Shown here piece by piece: positions 16,180 through 24,545 of a stretch of DNA of 47,785 nt. Position numbers and translations under genes: made by a program. Below the pieces are notes generated by a model. The model searched no databases. It saw only the letters and a program-made list of their open reading frames with translations, and was not told the origin of the DNA. This DNA is from Pectinatus sp. (lineage in GTDB: Bacteria; Bacillota; Negativicutes; Selenomonadales; Selenomonadaceae). Within the stretch, counting starts at the first letter, position 1. Every line of letters begins with the position of its first letter. The stretch lies in the NCBI GenBank assembly GCA_020025135.1, contig JAHHSQ010000006.1, forward strand, positions 1 to 47,785, written 5' to 3'.

Positions 16180-17548
16180 ACCGATTACCGATAGCTCCTA
16201 AAACAGCATTGTTCGCACTAATCAATGCATATATATAGGAACGCATCTGAACCCTCTTAAAACTGTGCTGTTCCCTAATATTTAAACCATGTACATCATC
16301 ACATATGGAAATGATGCCATATTTGCTAGCGGGAACAAAGTTTCTATTTATCACTTGCATCGCTTCTTCTAAATAAATTTTACTTCTCGGCATGGACAGC
16401 GCAGCCGAAGCAATATCGACCACACAAGATTCATAACAAAATTCTTTGCGGCCACTGTCGTACAAAAAGAAGGTCAAACGCTGTACTTCTTGCATATGCA
16501 AAAAAAGGGTCAAAACTTCCTGTAAACAACTATCTAAATCGGCATAGGCATGTTGCAAGTCAAAAACAGTCTGAAACATATTTTTCCTAAAAAGATTAAC
16601 TTTGCGATTTTGCCCTCCTCGACCAGCCGACCACTTATATTTAGTTACACTAGAATCATAGATGGTAAAAATGCCCTTGCCATTATTTTTACTTGCATAC
16701 AAGGCTTGGTCTGCGTAATTAAATAGGCCTTTAAAGATACGTCCGTGCGTGGGAAATAAGGCCACACCAATGCTAGAATAAGTGGAAACCGTCTTACCTC
16801 TTTTGGTGCAACTTATTTTTAATTTTTCCAATAAAACTTCTAACCGCTTTTTCAGGACGATATCACTTTCGATATTATTCCAAAACAGCAAAAATTCATC
16901 TCCACCAAATCGTCCTGCCACATCTTCCTGCAAACAGCTATCGCGCAAAATACCCGCTATCTGTTGCAGAATTTTATCTCCTTGCAGATGGCCAAAAACA
17001 TCATTGATATCCTTAAAATTGTCGGCATCTATAACTAAAAGGGCATGACGATTTGCAGGATATTTTTTCAATTTCTCGCTGACGCGGAGTTTAAATGTTT
17101 CGCGGTTATAAAGCCTCGTCAAGCCATCATATTCCAATTTATGTAACAACTTGATGTCGGCATCAATAGTCTTAAATAAACCATATAACTTCAACTCATC
17201 AGGCAATTTCTGGACGACGAGAAAAACCTGTAAATGAATAACCGTCTTATCTGTGCCATGCATCTTGATAATAAATGTCTGTTGATATAATTCACCGTTA
17301 GCGGGGATAGTTTCCACGAAATTTTTTAATTGTTGATAATCGGTGCTAAAAATATAGTAACTCAAGCCTGCCAAACTATGTTTTTGCAGGCTATCTTGTA
17401 TAACTTTGGGGAGAGCAATGCCATCCATTCGCAATTTTACCTCGTTGGTGGCACTGCTCCAGGAAAATTCTTGCATCTGTTCCTTTTCCACTAAAATCTG
17501 ACAAAGATATGCCTTGATAAAAGGAGGAATAACCGCTTGTTTTTTCAT
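16172..17548 (-). CDS. GGDEF diguanylate cyclase, C-terminally truncated by frameshift
   Basis: Makes the second messenger c-di-GMP from two GTP. The ATG at 17548 gives 458 residues; an in-frame ATG at 17557 also exists, neither with a strong ribosome site. Residues 1-130 look like a PAS-type sensor; 135-300 are the cyclase, with DGLTRLYNR, DADNFKDINDVFGH and an intact GGDEF (215-219) in GRFGGDEF. No RxxD inhibitory site precedes it. Residues about 310-458 look like a GAF-type domain that ends abruptly at GAIGNRYG because of a 7-bp tandem duplication. The cyclase should still be active, but its C-terminal regulation is probably lost. An HD-GYP gene at 25 kb could be its opponent. Confidence 0.88.
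   Translation of the reverse strand: MKKQAVIPPFIKAYLCQILVEKEQMQEFSWSSATNEVKLRMDGIALPKVIQDSLQKHSLAGLSYYIFSTDYQQLKNFVETIPANGELYQQTFIIKMHGTDKTVIHLQVFLVVQKLPDELKLYGLFKTIDADIKLLHKLEYDGLTRLYNRETFKLRVSEKLKKYPANRHALLVIDADNFKDINDVFGHLQGDKILQQIAGILRDSCLQEDVAGRFGGDEFLLFWNNIESDIVLKKRLEVLLEKLKISCTKRGKTVSTYSSIGVALFPTHGRIFKGLFNYADQALYASKNNGKGIFTIYDSSVTKYKWSAGRGGQNRKVNLFRKNMFQTVFDLQHAYADLDSCLQEVLTLFLHMQEVQRLTFFLYDSGRKEFCYESCVVDIASAALSMPRSKIYLEEAMQVINRNFVPASKYGIISICDDVHGLNIREQHSFKRVQMRSYIYALISANNAVLGAIGNRYG
16179..16192. repeat. 7-bp tandem duplication causing a frameshift
   Basis: TACCGAT occurs twice in direct succession (gene sense ATCGGTAATCGGTA). With one copy the gene reads GCT ATC GGT ATG GAT AAT and continues for 50 codons; with two it stops after eight nucleotides of the second frame. 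This is the signature of replication slippage. Confidence 0.85.
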
Positions 17549-17722
17549 ATTTACCATTTCCGTTTTCTAGTTTTTATTGCAAGTATGGAAACATCCAGCA
17601 ACACCTATATAAATCATATTAATTATATCAAAAACTAAAGAAAATGCACCTTACAATCTAAATCTTTCTCCATCAATATTCTTATTGCCGTCATCATTTT
17701 AACTGATAAAGGTATTCTCAAA

Positions 17723-17786
17723 TTGACATCATCATCAATATTACATACACTATAAACAGTCACCAATAAATGCTTATAGTGACTGT
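17723..17786 (+). promoter_or_regulatory. Possible rpe promoter with downstream inverted repeat
   Basis: TTGACA (17723-17728), 17 bases, TACACT (17746-17751). Just after the expected start lie ACAGTCAC (17756-17763) and GTGACTGT (17779-17786), an exact inverted repeat that could be an operator. The rest of the 330-bp gap 17558-17887 shows no gene. Confidence 0.4.
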
Positions 17787-17887
17787 GCCCACGCCAATCG
17801 ACTAAGTGTCTCTGTCTGATAAAACAGCAGACCTTCACTAAGGGCAAAATAAAATATCAGCTTATCTGACCAGAAAGGAAGATTATT

Positions 17888-18556
17888 ATGATTACGTTAT
17901 CTCCATCCTTACTGTCCGCAAATTTTGCTAATTTAAACGCTGACATCAACACACTAGAAGAAGCAGGAATCGATGAATTACATCTAGACATCATGGATGG
18001 TCATTTTGTAGACAATATCACCTTTGGTCCAGCTTTAGTAGCTTCCTTACGGCCATTGACGGATATGCACTTTGATGCCCACCTCATGGTCACTAACCCC
18101 GAAAAATTATTTTCCTCACTGGCCAATGCTGGCACTGGCAATATCACGGTACATGCAGAAACAGTTCCCCATCTTTACCACACGCTGGAAAAAATAAAAA
18201 AAATGGGACTTTCTGCCGGAGTGGCTTTAAACCCAGCCACAGATTTTCGTAACCTGATATATCCAGCCCTCGATGATTTGATTGACCGCATTTTAGTCAT
18301 GTCGGTAGAACCTGGCTTTGGTGGGCAAAAATTTTTGCCGATGAGTCTTTATAAAATCGACGCTATCAAACACTGGCGTGCCAATAATAACCTCAATTTT
18401 ACCATTCAGGTAGATGGCGGTATCAATGCGGATAACATCAATACCGTCATTCAAGCCGGAGCAGATAATATCGTCATGGGTTCTGCCGTTTTCCGCCAAC
18501 GGAAAATAGCAGCTAATATCTGCAACATAAAAAATATTATTAAACAAGAAAACTGA
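17888..18556 (+). CDS. rpe: Ribulose-phosphate 3-epimerase
   Basis: Interconverts ribulose 5-phosphate and xylulose 5-phosphate in the pentose phosphate pathway. A 222-residue TIM barrel with SPSLLSANF at the N-terminus, metal ligands His32 and Asp34 in LHLDIMDGHFVDN, His65 in DAHLMV, and the phosphate-binding MSVEPGFGGQKF and QVDGGIN motifs with the second catalytic Asp. ATG at 17888 follows AAAGGAAG at good spacing. It is followed on the same strand by a UbiB-like gene and aroH. Confidence 0.95.
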   Translation: MITLSPSLLSANFANLNADINTLEEAGIDELHLDIMDGHFVDNITFGPALVASLRPLTDMHFDAHLMVTNPEKLFSSLANAGTGNITVHAETVPHLYHTLEKIKKMGLSAGVALNPATDFRNLIYPALDDLIDRILVMSVEPGFGGQKFLPMSLYKIDAIKHWRANNNLNFTIQVDGGINADNINTVIQAGADNIVMGSAVFRQRKIAANICNIKNIIKQEN

Positions 18557-18589
18557 CCCTAATTTTAAATTTGATTGACGAGAGAAAAA

Positions 18590-20197
18590 ATGAATAAAAA
18601 AATAAAAACCGCTTCTTCATCGAAGCGGTTAACCTCATCTATGCGCCTTAGGGAAATGTTGACCGTCCTGCGCAAAAATGGCATTGTTTACGGCATGACA
18701 CCAGTAAAATTACGCCATATTTTGGAAGAATTAGGCCCGACCTTTGTCAAACTAGGGCAAGTCATCTCCATGCGCCCCAACTTTTTGCCACACGAATACA
18801 TCTACGAATTAACTAAATTGCAGACTAAGGCCAACCCTCTTCCCTTTTCCACCATCAAAAAAATATTAGAGGAAGAATATGCTCAAAAGTGGGATGATAT
18901 CTTTCTCGACATCGATGAACACGCGCTCGGCTCCGCCTCCATCGCTCAAGTACATCGCGCGACCTTAAAGGAAAATAACCAACCCGTTGTCGTCAAAGTA
19001 CAGCGCCCAGGCATTTATGCGATTATTTCGCAGGATATCATCTTGCTCAAGCGAGCAGTAAAATTGCTCCAAGTGTTTAATCACTCTCGAGATGTCATTG
19101 ATTTTACTGTCGTTTTGGATGAAATGTGGACAATAACTAAACAGGAAATGGATTTCATGATGGAAGCCGACCATATCGAAGAATTCCGCCATCTCAACAG
19201 CGATAATCCTGATGTCACTTGCCCACAAGTAATCAAGCATCTCACCACCAAACGCATCCTCGTCATGGAATACATCGAGGGCATTCGCATTGATAATATT
19301 CCAGTCCTAAAACAGCACGGCAATAACCCCGAGCAACTTGGCTACAATCTTGCCAAAAATTACATCAAACAAATCATTCGCGATGGCTATTTTCATGCCG
19401 ACCCCCATCCAGGAAATTTACTCGTCCGCAAGGGCGTGATAGTATGGCTAGACCTTGGTATGATGGGGCGGCTCTCACAGAAGGAACGCTTAGCCTTAAA
19501 AAAGGCGATGTATTCCCTAGCAAAACATGACACCTTTGGCCTGAAAACAGCCGTTTTAATGCTCGGCACTCCCACTCAGAAAATCAATCACATCAAGTTG
19601 TACGAAGAGTTAGATAATCTAATGTTAAAATACAATGAATTGCGCTTTGAAGATTTAGATTTAGGGAAACTAGCTAGCGATATCTTGACTATCCTCTACC
19701 GCCACGATATTGCCGTCAATCCTGGCCTAAGCATGTTTGCTCGTGGCATCATGACCATTGATGGTGTCATGCAGATTATCTGCCCTAAGATTAATTTCGT
19801 CGACATCTTTAAAGCTGAACTGTACGATGATAAAATCCATTCCTTTAACCTACGCGACGAAGTACAAAAACTGCAAAATAATGGCTATGCCTTTTTTTAT
19901 CGCTCGATGCGTCTACCAGAATTGCTCTCGGACATGATAAAAATGACCATGAGTGGCCAAACCAAAGTCAACCTCGACCTCACTGGTTCAGAGGAACCTT
20001 TAAAGCACATGGATTCGATGATAAACAAACTCATTATTGGCATCATCAGTTCAGCGCTCTTATTGAGTTCTTCCATCATCTGTACCACCAACATGACCCC
20101 TAAATTTCTGGAAATACCTTTTTTAGGGGCCTTTGGGTATCTCGCAGCGCTCTGTCTCTGTGCGAAACTTTTATGGATTATTTGGCGTGACCGCTAA
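18590..20197 (+). CDS. ABC1/UbiB-family atypical kinase
   Basis: A 535-residue ABC1 (AarF/UbiB/ADCK) protein. Conserved parts are LGPTFVKLGQVISMRPN (the KxGQ motif), SASIAQVHRA (Ala-rich nucleotide loop), VVVKVQRPG with the catalytic-type Lys, VMEYIEG, HADPHPGN and LDLGMMG. Two hydrophobic helices at the C-terminus should anchor it to the membrane. In respiring bacteria UbiB supports quinone synthesis; here its client is unknown. ATG at 18590 with GAGAGA upstream is preferred over a TTG at 18575. A perfect 9-bp hairpin, AACCGCTTC/GAAGCGGTT (18607-18630), lies right after the start codon and might limit translation. Confidence 0.9.
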   Translation: MNKKIKTASSSKRLTSSMRLREMLTVLRKNGIVYGMTPVKLRHILEELGPTFVKLGQVISMRPNFLPHEYIYELTKLQTKANPLPFSTIKKILEEEYAQKWDDIFLDIDEHALGSASIAQVHRATLKENNQPVVVKVQRPGIYAIISQDIILLKRAVKLLQVFNHSRDVIDFTVVLDEMWTITKQEMDFMMEADHIEEFRHLNSDNPDVTCPQVIKHLTTKRILVMEYIEGIRIDNIPVLKQHGNNPEQLGYNLAKNYIKQIIRDGYFHADPHPGNLLVRKGVIVWLDLGMMGRLSQKERLALKKAMYSLAKHDTFGLKTAVLMLGTPTQKINHIKLYEELDNLMLKYNELRFEDLDLGKLASDILTILYRHDIAVNPGLSMFARGIMTIDGVMQIICPKINFVDIFKAELYDDKIHSFNLRDEVQKLQNNGYAFFYRSMRLPELLSDMIKMTMSGQTKVNLDLTGSEEPLKHMDSMINKLIIGIISSALLLSSSIICTTNMTPKFLEIPFLGAFGYLAALCLCAKLLWIIWRDR

Positions 20198-20218
20198 AAA
20201 AGAAAGGAGATATATGCG

Positions 20219-20590
20219 ATGAGCAAAGTATACGGCCTACGCGGAGCCACCACCGTAACAGAAAATTCTGCAGCAGCTATTCAAGATGCAGTGGCAGAAT
20301 TATTGCGAAAACTTCAAAGAGAAAATGCCTTTCAACCAGAAGATATCTGCGTTGCCCTTTTTTCTGCCACGCCGGATATCACTGCGCTTTTCCCTGCCAC
20401 TGCTGCCCGTACCATCTTACACTGGGACATGGTACCTCTTTTTGACGTACGTCAACCTGATGTAATCGGCGCTCTTCCGTACTGTATTCGTGTTCTGCTC
20501 CTAATTAACGGTAATGAATCTAAAGTAGCTCAACACGTTTATTTACGTGGTGCTAGGAAACTGCGCCCAGACCTCTCAAAAGTTGACTGA
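20219..20590 (+). CDS. aroH: Chorismate mutase, monofunctional AroH class
   Basis: Converts chorismate to prephenate for Phe and Tyr synthesis. The 123 residues match the trimeric AroH fold throughout: GLRGATTV with Arg8, LFSATPDITALFPATAAR, CIRVLLLIN with Arg91, HVYLRGARKLRPDLS with Tyr108. The catalytic Glu of the Bacillus enzyme (Glu78, in a QEMDV context) appears as Gln79 here (VRQPDV), which could lower activity or mark a subfamily. AAAGGAGAT eight bases before the ATG at 20219 is strong. It ends the rpe-ubiB-aroH unit before a bidirectional terminator. Confidence 0.93.
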   Translation: MSKVYGLRGATTVTENSAAAIQDAVAELLRKLQRENAFQPEDICVALFSATPDITALFPATAARTILHWDMVPLFDVRQPDVIGALPYCIRVLLLINGNESKVAQHVYLRGARKLRPDLSKVD

Positions 20591-20633
20591 ACAGCCCATA
20601 CATGATATCTACTACTAAATGCATAAAAATACG

Positions 20634-20666
20634 AGAGGGATAGAAGTAAAACTTCTATCCCTCTTT
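20634..20666. terminator. Bidirectional terminator between aroH and fur
   Basis: AGAGGGATAGAAGT and its exact complement form a 14-bp stem with an AAA loop; serves convergent genes. Confidence 0.85.
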
Positions 20667-20676
20667 CGTCTATTAA

Positions 20677-21105
20677 TTATTCTTTTTCGCGCTTACATTC
20701 TGGGCAAACTCCATAAAAATAGAATTGCTGTCCTTCTAAATCATAATCAGTACGTTTCACAACTTCGTTAGTGATGGCAGAACAATCTATATCCATGATA
20801 TCTTCCACCTTGCCACAAGCAGTACAACGAATATGGGGGTGAGAAACGGTTGTCGCATCATAACGCAAACTATCTTCTCCCACGTTGATAACTTGAATCA
20901 AACCCACTTCTTTCAAGATATCGACAGTTTTATAGATGGTTGCCAAGCTCATAGTCGGATAATAAGGTTGTAATTTCTTAAAAATCATTTCAGCATTAGG
21001 ATGCGATTTAGTATTGCACAGTGTATTATAAATGGCTAAGCGCTGTGGCGTCACCTTAAAGCCTCTTGCTCTCAGCAATTCTGTTACCTTTTTTGAGTCC
21101 ATCAT
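20677..21105 (-). CDS. Fur-family metalloregulator, PerR-like
   Basis: A 142-residue metal-dependent repressor: N-terminal winged helix (VTPQRLAIYNTL, SLATIYKTVDIL) and C-terminal dimer domain with the metal site HPHIRC. Two CxxC pairs, CTAC and CPEC, hold structural zinc. The residue five after the second Cys of the first pair is Asp (CGKVED), as in PerR peroxide sensors, while Fur proteins usually have Glu; this favours PerR but does not prove it. A Fur/PerR-type box sits about 40 bp upstream, so it probably controls itself. ATG at 21105 with AGAGGA upstream; ATG 21102 is equally possible. Confidence 0.9.
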   Translation of the reverse strand: MMDSKKVTELLRARGFKVTPQRLAIYNTLCNTKSHPNAEMIFKKLQPYYPTMSLATIYKTVDILKEVGLIQVINVGEDSLRYDATTVSHPHIRCTACGKVEDIMDIDCSAITNEVVKRTDYDLEGQQFYFYGVCPECKREKE

Positions 21106-21142
21106 TGTACAAACATTCCTCTCTTTTTTAATACCAATCTAA

Positions 21143-21157
21143 AGATAATAGTTATCT
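21143..21157. promoter_or_regulatory. Fur/PerR-type box upstream of the regulator gene
   Basis: AGATAATAGTTATCT fits the 7-1-7 inverted repeat of Fur-family operators with a single mismatch, located 38 bp ahead of the regulator start: likely autoregulation. Confidence 0.5.
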
Positions 21158-21299
21158 ATTGATATATACTTCTAATAATTATATTATTAAATTTTAATAA
21201 ATATTTTTCATTTTGTCAATATTATTCAGTCATTTTTTTGCAAGAATTATCGTTATTTTCTAACAAATTTTTTTATGTTAGATATAAATAAAATTGTTA

Positions 21300-21328
21300 T
21301 TGACAATCTCCAGTAATGATGTTATTAT
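21300..21328 (+). promoter_or_regulatory. Promoter of tRNA-Ser
   Basis: TTGACA (21300-21305), 17 bases, TATTAT (21323-21328). Confidence 0.7.
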
Positions 21329-21382
21329 TTATTGGTAATATTTTTTGACCAACAATTTAATAACTTACTAATTGAGAGCCTT

Positions 21383-21472
21383 GGAGAGTTGTCCGAGTGG
21401 TTGAAGGAGCACGCCTGGAAAGCGTGTGTGCGGGAAACTGTACCGAGGGTTCGAATCCCTCACTCTCCGCCA
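21383..21472 (+). tRNA. tRNA-Ser (GGA anticodon)
   Basis: Acceptor GGAGAGT/ACTCTCC, anticodon stem CACGC/GCGTG with loop CTGGAAA (anticodon GGA), long variable arm typical of tRNA-Ser, T arm GAGGG-TTCGAAT-CCCTC, discriminator G and encoded CCA; 90 nt. It reads UCC and UCU. Confidence 0.95.
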
Positions 21473-21487
21473 TTATTTTGTTCGTCT

Positions 21488-21510
21488 GACACTGAGGTGT
21501 CTTTTTTTTT
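21488..21510 (+). terminator. tRNA-Ser terminator
   Basis: GACAC-TGAG-GTGTC hairpin followed by nine T. Confidence 0.75.
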
Positions 21511-21525
21511 ACAAAAAATTAAAAA

Positions 21526-21557
21526 AAATAAAGCACCGTTCAAACGGTGCTTTATTT
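21526..21557. terminator. Bidirectional terminator at the end of the permease
   Basis: AAATAAAGCACCGTT and its exact complement form a 15-bp stem with a two-base loop. Confidence 0.85.
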
Positions 21558-21585
21558 AAAATGTGCGTATGTACGATATCACAAA

Positions 21586-22986
21586 CTATACATCATGTCC
21601 AATAGTTTCACCGCGAGCAGCCTTTTTTGCCAACTGCTTTTTACGAATGAATTGATACCATAACATTGGAATAACCATCATCGGTACGCCAGCATAGAGA
21701 CTAGAACGCAAATTTGGTTCAAATCCGACAACAATTAAACAAAATACTTGAATGAATATACCAAAGAGTGGAACAAACGGGAACCACGGAGTCTTGTATT
21801 TTAAAGTATGTACAAGCCCTTCTCTTTCCAATTTGCGACGATAATTGTACTGGCTCCAGCAGATGGAAATCCATGCCATCGCTCCGGTAAAACCAGAAAC
21901 AGACAAGAGATATGCAAAAGCGTTACTGCTCTGCAAATAAGTATTAATGAGAATGATTAACCAGCAGCAGCCGATGGAAGCTAAAATGGAATTTTGTGGC
22001 ATACCATGCTTATTCAATCGACCTAACCATTCTGGCGCCATTCCCAACTTAGCTAAGGCCTGCAACGCACGACCGCTGCCGTACAAGCCTGAGTTCGCAC
22101 AGGAAATAGCCGCTGTTAAAACGACAAAGGCAAAACAAGATGCTAACTTATGGAAACCATAATGGTCCAAAGCGACTGCGAAAGCACTCTGGGCCAAAGA
22201 TGCATCATGCCAAGGCAAGAGAGATATTAGTAAAGTTACTGGAATTAAATAGATGGCAACAATTCTCCAGCAAACATCGCGAACAGCGATAGGAATGCTC
22301 TTTTCTGGGTTTTCAGTTTCACCAGCAGCCAAACCGATGATTTCTGAACCCTGAAAATTAACCAAAATAATAATCATAGTCAGGAAGATAGCCCAATAAC
22401 CTTTAGGGGCAAAACCTCCATAGCCCAAGAGAATGGATGTACCAATAGCGTGGTGAGTTGGACCGACCCAACCTAAGCAAAGTAGAAATCCTACAATGCT
22501 GAATGCTGCTAGTGCTGTTATTTTAATTAACGCCAGCCAAAATTCTGTTTCACCGAATTTGCCGACGCTAAAGACATTGATAATAGTTACTAAAACGCCG
22601 AAAACAATTGCCCAAACAATTTGACTAACCTCCGGTACGAAATCTTGCATAATAATACCGGCGGCTATCATTTCCGAAGGGACATAGGCAACCCAGTTCA
22701 ACCAATAAGCCCAACCAACGCCACAGGCCCAAGCCGGTGAAATAAATTGGTCAGCGTAGTTGACAAAGGAGCCGGATATTGGAATAGCAACGGCCAATTC
22801 AGCTAAACAAAGCATAACGCAGAAGACAATCAAACCGCCCAGAAAATAGGCTAGAACGGAAGCCGGTCCGGCACTATTTACTACATAGCCAACAGCTAAA
22901 AAATAGCCACTGCCGATAATACCCCCTAAGGATATTAATTGTAAGTGACGGTTTTTCAAACTGCGATGCATTTTGTTTTCACTCAT
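21586..22986 (-). CDS. Amino acid permease (AAT subfamily of APC)
   Basis: A 466-residue, roughly 12-helix proton-coupled amino acid importer. It starts MHRSLKNRHLQLISLGGIIGSGYFL, the typical opening of the AAT subgroup (LysP, AroP, GabP and relatives), and carries GSFVNYADQF, NFQGSEIIGLAAGETENPEKSIP in helix 6 and SANSGLYGSGR-like sequence in helix 8 (CANSGLYGSGRALQALA). ATG at 22986 is preceded by AAAGGTG. It is a single gene ending at a strong terminator. The substrate cannot be decided. Confidence 0.9.
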   Translation of the reverse strand: MSENKMHRSLKNRHLQLISLGGIIGSGYFLAVGYVVNSAGPASVLAYFLGGLIVFCVMLCLAELAVAIPISGSFVNYADQFISPAWACGVGWAYWLNWVAYVPSEMIAAGIIMQDFVPEVSQIVWAIVFGVLVTIINVFSVGKFGETEFWLALIKITALAAFSIVGFLLCLGWVGPTHHAIGTSILLGYGGFAPKGYWAIFLTMIIILVNFQGSEIIGLAAGETENPEKSIPIAVRDVCWRIVAIYLIPVTLLISLLPWHDASLAQSAFAVALDHYGFHKLASCFAFVVLTAAISCANSGLYGSGRALQALAKLGMAPEWLGRLNKHGMPQNSILASIGCCWLIILINTYLQSSNAFAYLLSVSGFTGAMAWISICWSQYNYRRKLEREGLVHTLKYKTPWFPFVPLFGIFIQVFCLIVVGFEPNLRSSLYAGVPMMVIPMLWYQFIRKKQLAKKAARGETIGHDV

Positions 22987-23150
22987 TTTGTTTCACACCT
23001 TTCCGTGTTTTTATTTAAAACTTCATATGAAATAATACTACAAAACATCTCAATTTCCTATAATAATTTTAAAATTTATTAAAATTATTTTTCTCATCCA
23101 TTTGATTAAAGCTATTTATGAAACAGGAAAAACCGTTAAATCAGCATCTA

Positions 23151-23159
23151 TGCTATAAT
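23151..23159 (+). promoter_or_regulatory. Extended -10 promoter of yigZ-queF
   Basis: TGCTATAAT (an extended -10 element) lies 31 bases before the yigZ ATG; no good -35 is visible, as is common with this promoter type. Confidence 0.5.
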
Positions 23160-23190
23160 CAGAGTAAAAAAACATTAGAAGGAAAATGCT

Positions 23191-23847
23191 ATGGTCTACT
23201 ATACGCTCTCAGAAAATCCAGCTCCCGCCACATATCTCATCAACAAATCGGAATTTGTCGTCAGAGGGGCCCGCGTAACTAGCGTAGAGGCAGCAAAAAA
23301 ATTTATTGATGCTTGTCACAAAGAGTTCTGGAATGCCACACATAATTGCTCAGCTTACTTGTTGGGCGAAAGAAAGCAACAGCAAAAAGCCGACGATGAC
23401 GGTGAACCATCTGGGACTGCCGGTATGCCAATTCTCAATACCATCAATGCCCATGGTCTTACCGATACCGTTATTGTCGTCACGCGTTATTTTGGCGGTA
23501 TTAAACTAGGTGCTAGTGGACTAATTCGCGCCTACGCACATGCCACTGACATCTTCTTAAAACAAAATGAAATTATCGCTTGTACCCCCTTTCAACCGGT
23601 AGTAACTAATTTCTCCTACAATTATTTAGGGTGTATCGAGAATATCCTTCGTCGCCAAAATATCCGCATCGCCGATAAGCAATATGGGGAGAGCGTATCT
23701 TTCCACTTATTAGTCGCTCCACCTTTAGTTTCCAATTTGCAAAACCAACTACAAGAATTGACCTCTGGCACCTGCCAAATAACTGTGACACCAGAAATCA
23801 CTTACATCGATATTCCAGTTCAGAAAGGAAGTACCAATCATGCCTAG
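23191..23847 (+). CDS. YigZ/IMPACT family protein (UPF0029)
   Basis: A 218-residue protein with the IMPACT N-terminal domain: ATHNCSAYLLG, DDDGEPSGTAGMPIL and VTRYFGGIKLGASGLIRAY are the diagnostic blocks. The C-terminal 70 residues form the small ferredoxin-like domain found in bacterial YigZ. Eukaryotic IMPACT modulates translation control; the bacterial role is not settled. The ATG at 23191 has AGAAGGA upstream. It overlaps queF by 8 nt, so the two are co-translated. Confidence 0.92.
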   Translation: MVYYTLSENPAPATYLINKSEFVVRGARVTSVEAAKKFIDACHKEFWNATHNCSAYLLGERKQQQKADDDGEPSGTAGMPILNTINAHGLTDTVIVVTRYFGGIKLGASGLIRAYAHATDIFLKQNEIIACTPFQPVVTNFSYNYLGCIENILRRQNIRIADKQYGESVSFHLLVAPPLVSNLQNQLQELTSGTCQITVTPEITYIDIPVQKGSTNHA

Positions 23848-24334
23848 AGATAAACAAAACGAAAACTTGACCCTGCTAGGAAAAAAGAATGTCCAATACA
23901 ATTATTCCTATACACCAGAGATTTTAGAAACATTTCGCAACAAACATCCGCAACGCGATTATTGGGTGAAATTCAATTGTCCCGAATTTACCTCCCTTTG
24001 CCCCATCACTGGGCAACCTGATTTTGCCACCATCTACATCTCGTACATTCCAGATGAATTGATGGTAGAAAGCAAATCGCTGAAGCTATATCTAGTCAGC
24101 TTTCGCAATAGAGGCGATTTCCACGAAGATGTTGTCAATATCATTTTAGACGACCTCGTAGCCCTCTTACATCCGCGCTATTTGGAAATATGGGCGAAAT
24201 TTTTGCCACGCGGCGGTATTTCTATCGACCCTTACGTCAATTATGGCCGTCCCAATTCCGAATACGAAAAATTGGCTAAAATGCGCTTTATTAATCACGA
24301 CCTAAATAATTTAGAAAAAGTTGACAATCGCTAA
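23840..24334 (+). CDS. queF: NADPH-dependent 7-cyano-7-deazaguanine reductase
   Basis: Reduces preQ0 to preQ1, a step in making the tRNA base queuosine. It is 164 residues, the short unimodular form. FTSLCPITGQPDF carries the nucleophile Cys54 and Asp61, and ESKSLKLYL is the QueF NADPH motif. The start overlaps the end of yigZ; a terminator follows. The later pathway enzyme queA is also in the window (29.5 kb), but queC, queD and queE are not seen, and no preQ1 riboswitch is apparent upstream. Confidence 0.95.
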   Translation: MPRDKQNENLTLLGKKNVQYNYSYTPEILETFRNKHPQRDYWVKFNCPEFTSLCPITGQPDFATIYISYIPDELMVESKSLKLYLVSFRNRGDFHEDVVNIILDDLVALLHPRYLEIWAKFLPRGGISIDPYVNYGRPNSEYEKLAKMRFINHDLNNLEKVDNR

Positions 24335-24370
24335 AAAAAGAGGAAGTTCCCGCTAGGGCTTCCTCTTTTT
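24335..24370 (+). terminator. yigZ-queF terminator
   Basis: AAAAAGAGGAAG pairs with CTTCCTCTTTTT, with an inner CCC/GGG extension and a T-run. The 175 bp from here to the HD-GYP gene show nothing else clear. Confidence 0.8.
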
Positions 24371-24545
24371 TTACTGAAGCGAGTTTCCTAAATAAAGAGG
24401 ATGACCCCAATCAGTTACTATATTATATTTGCTAAATTTCCTCAAATTCCAGCAAGTTGTAGACAATAGAAACACTTTACACGGCCTACCAGTTAACAAT
24501 ACTATAACAGAAAAACGCGTTAACTTCCAGAAATAATATAAAAAA

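Noticed and set aside
17635..17847. Minus-strand 70-codon ORF upstream of rpe
   Set aside because: No ribosome site or protein-like pattern; it overlaps the likely rpe promoter and inverted repeat.
21332..21559. Plus-strand 75-codon ORF over tRNA-Ser
   Set aside because: It reads through the tRNA and two terminators; no ribosome site.
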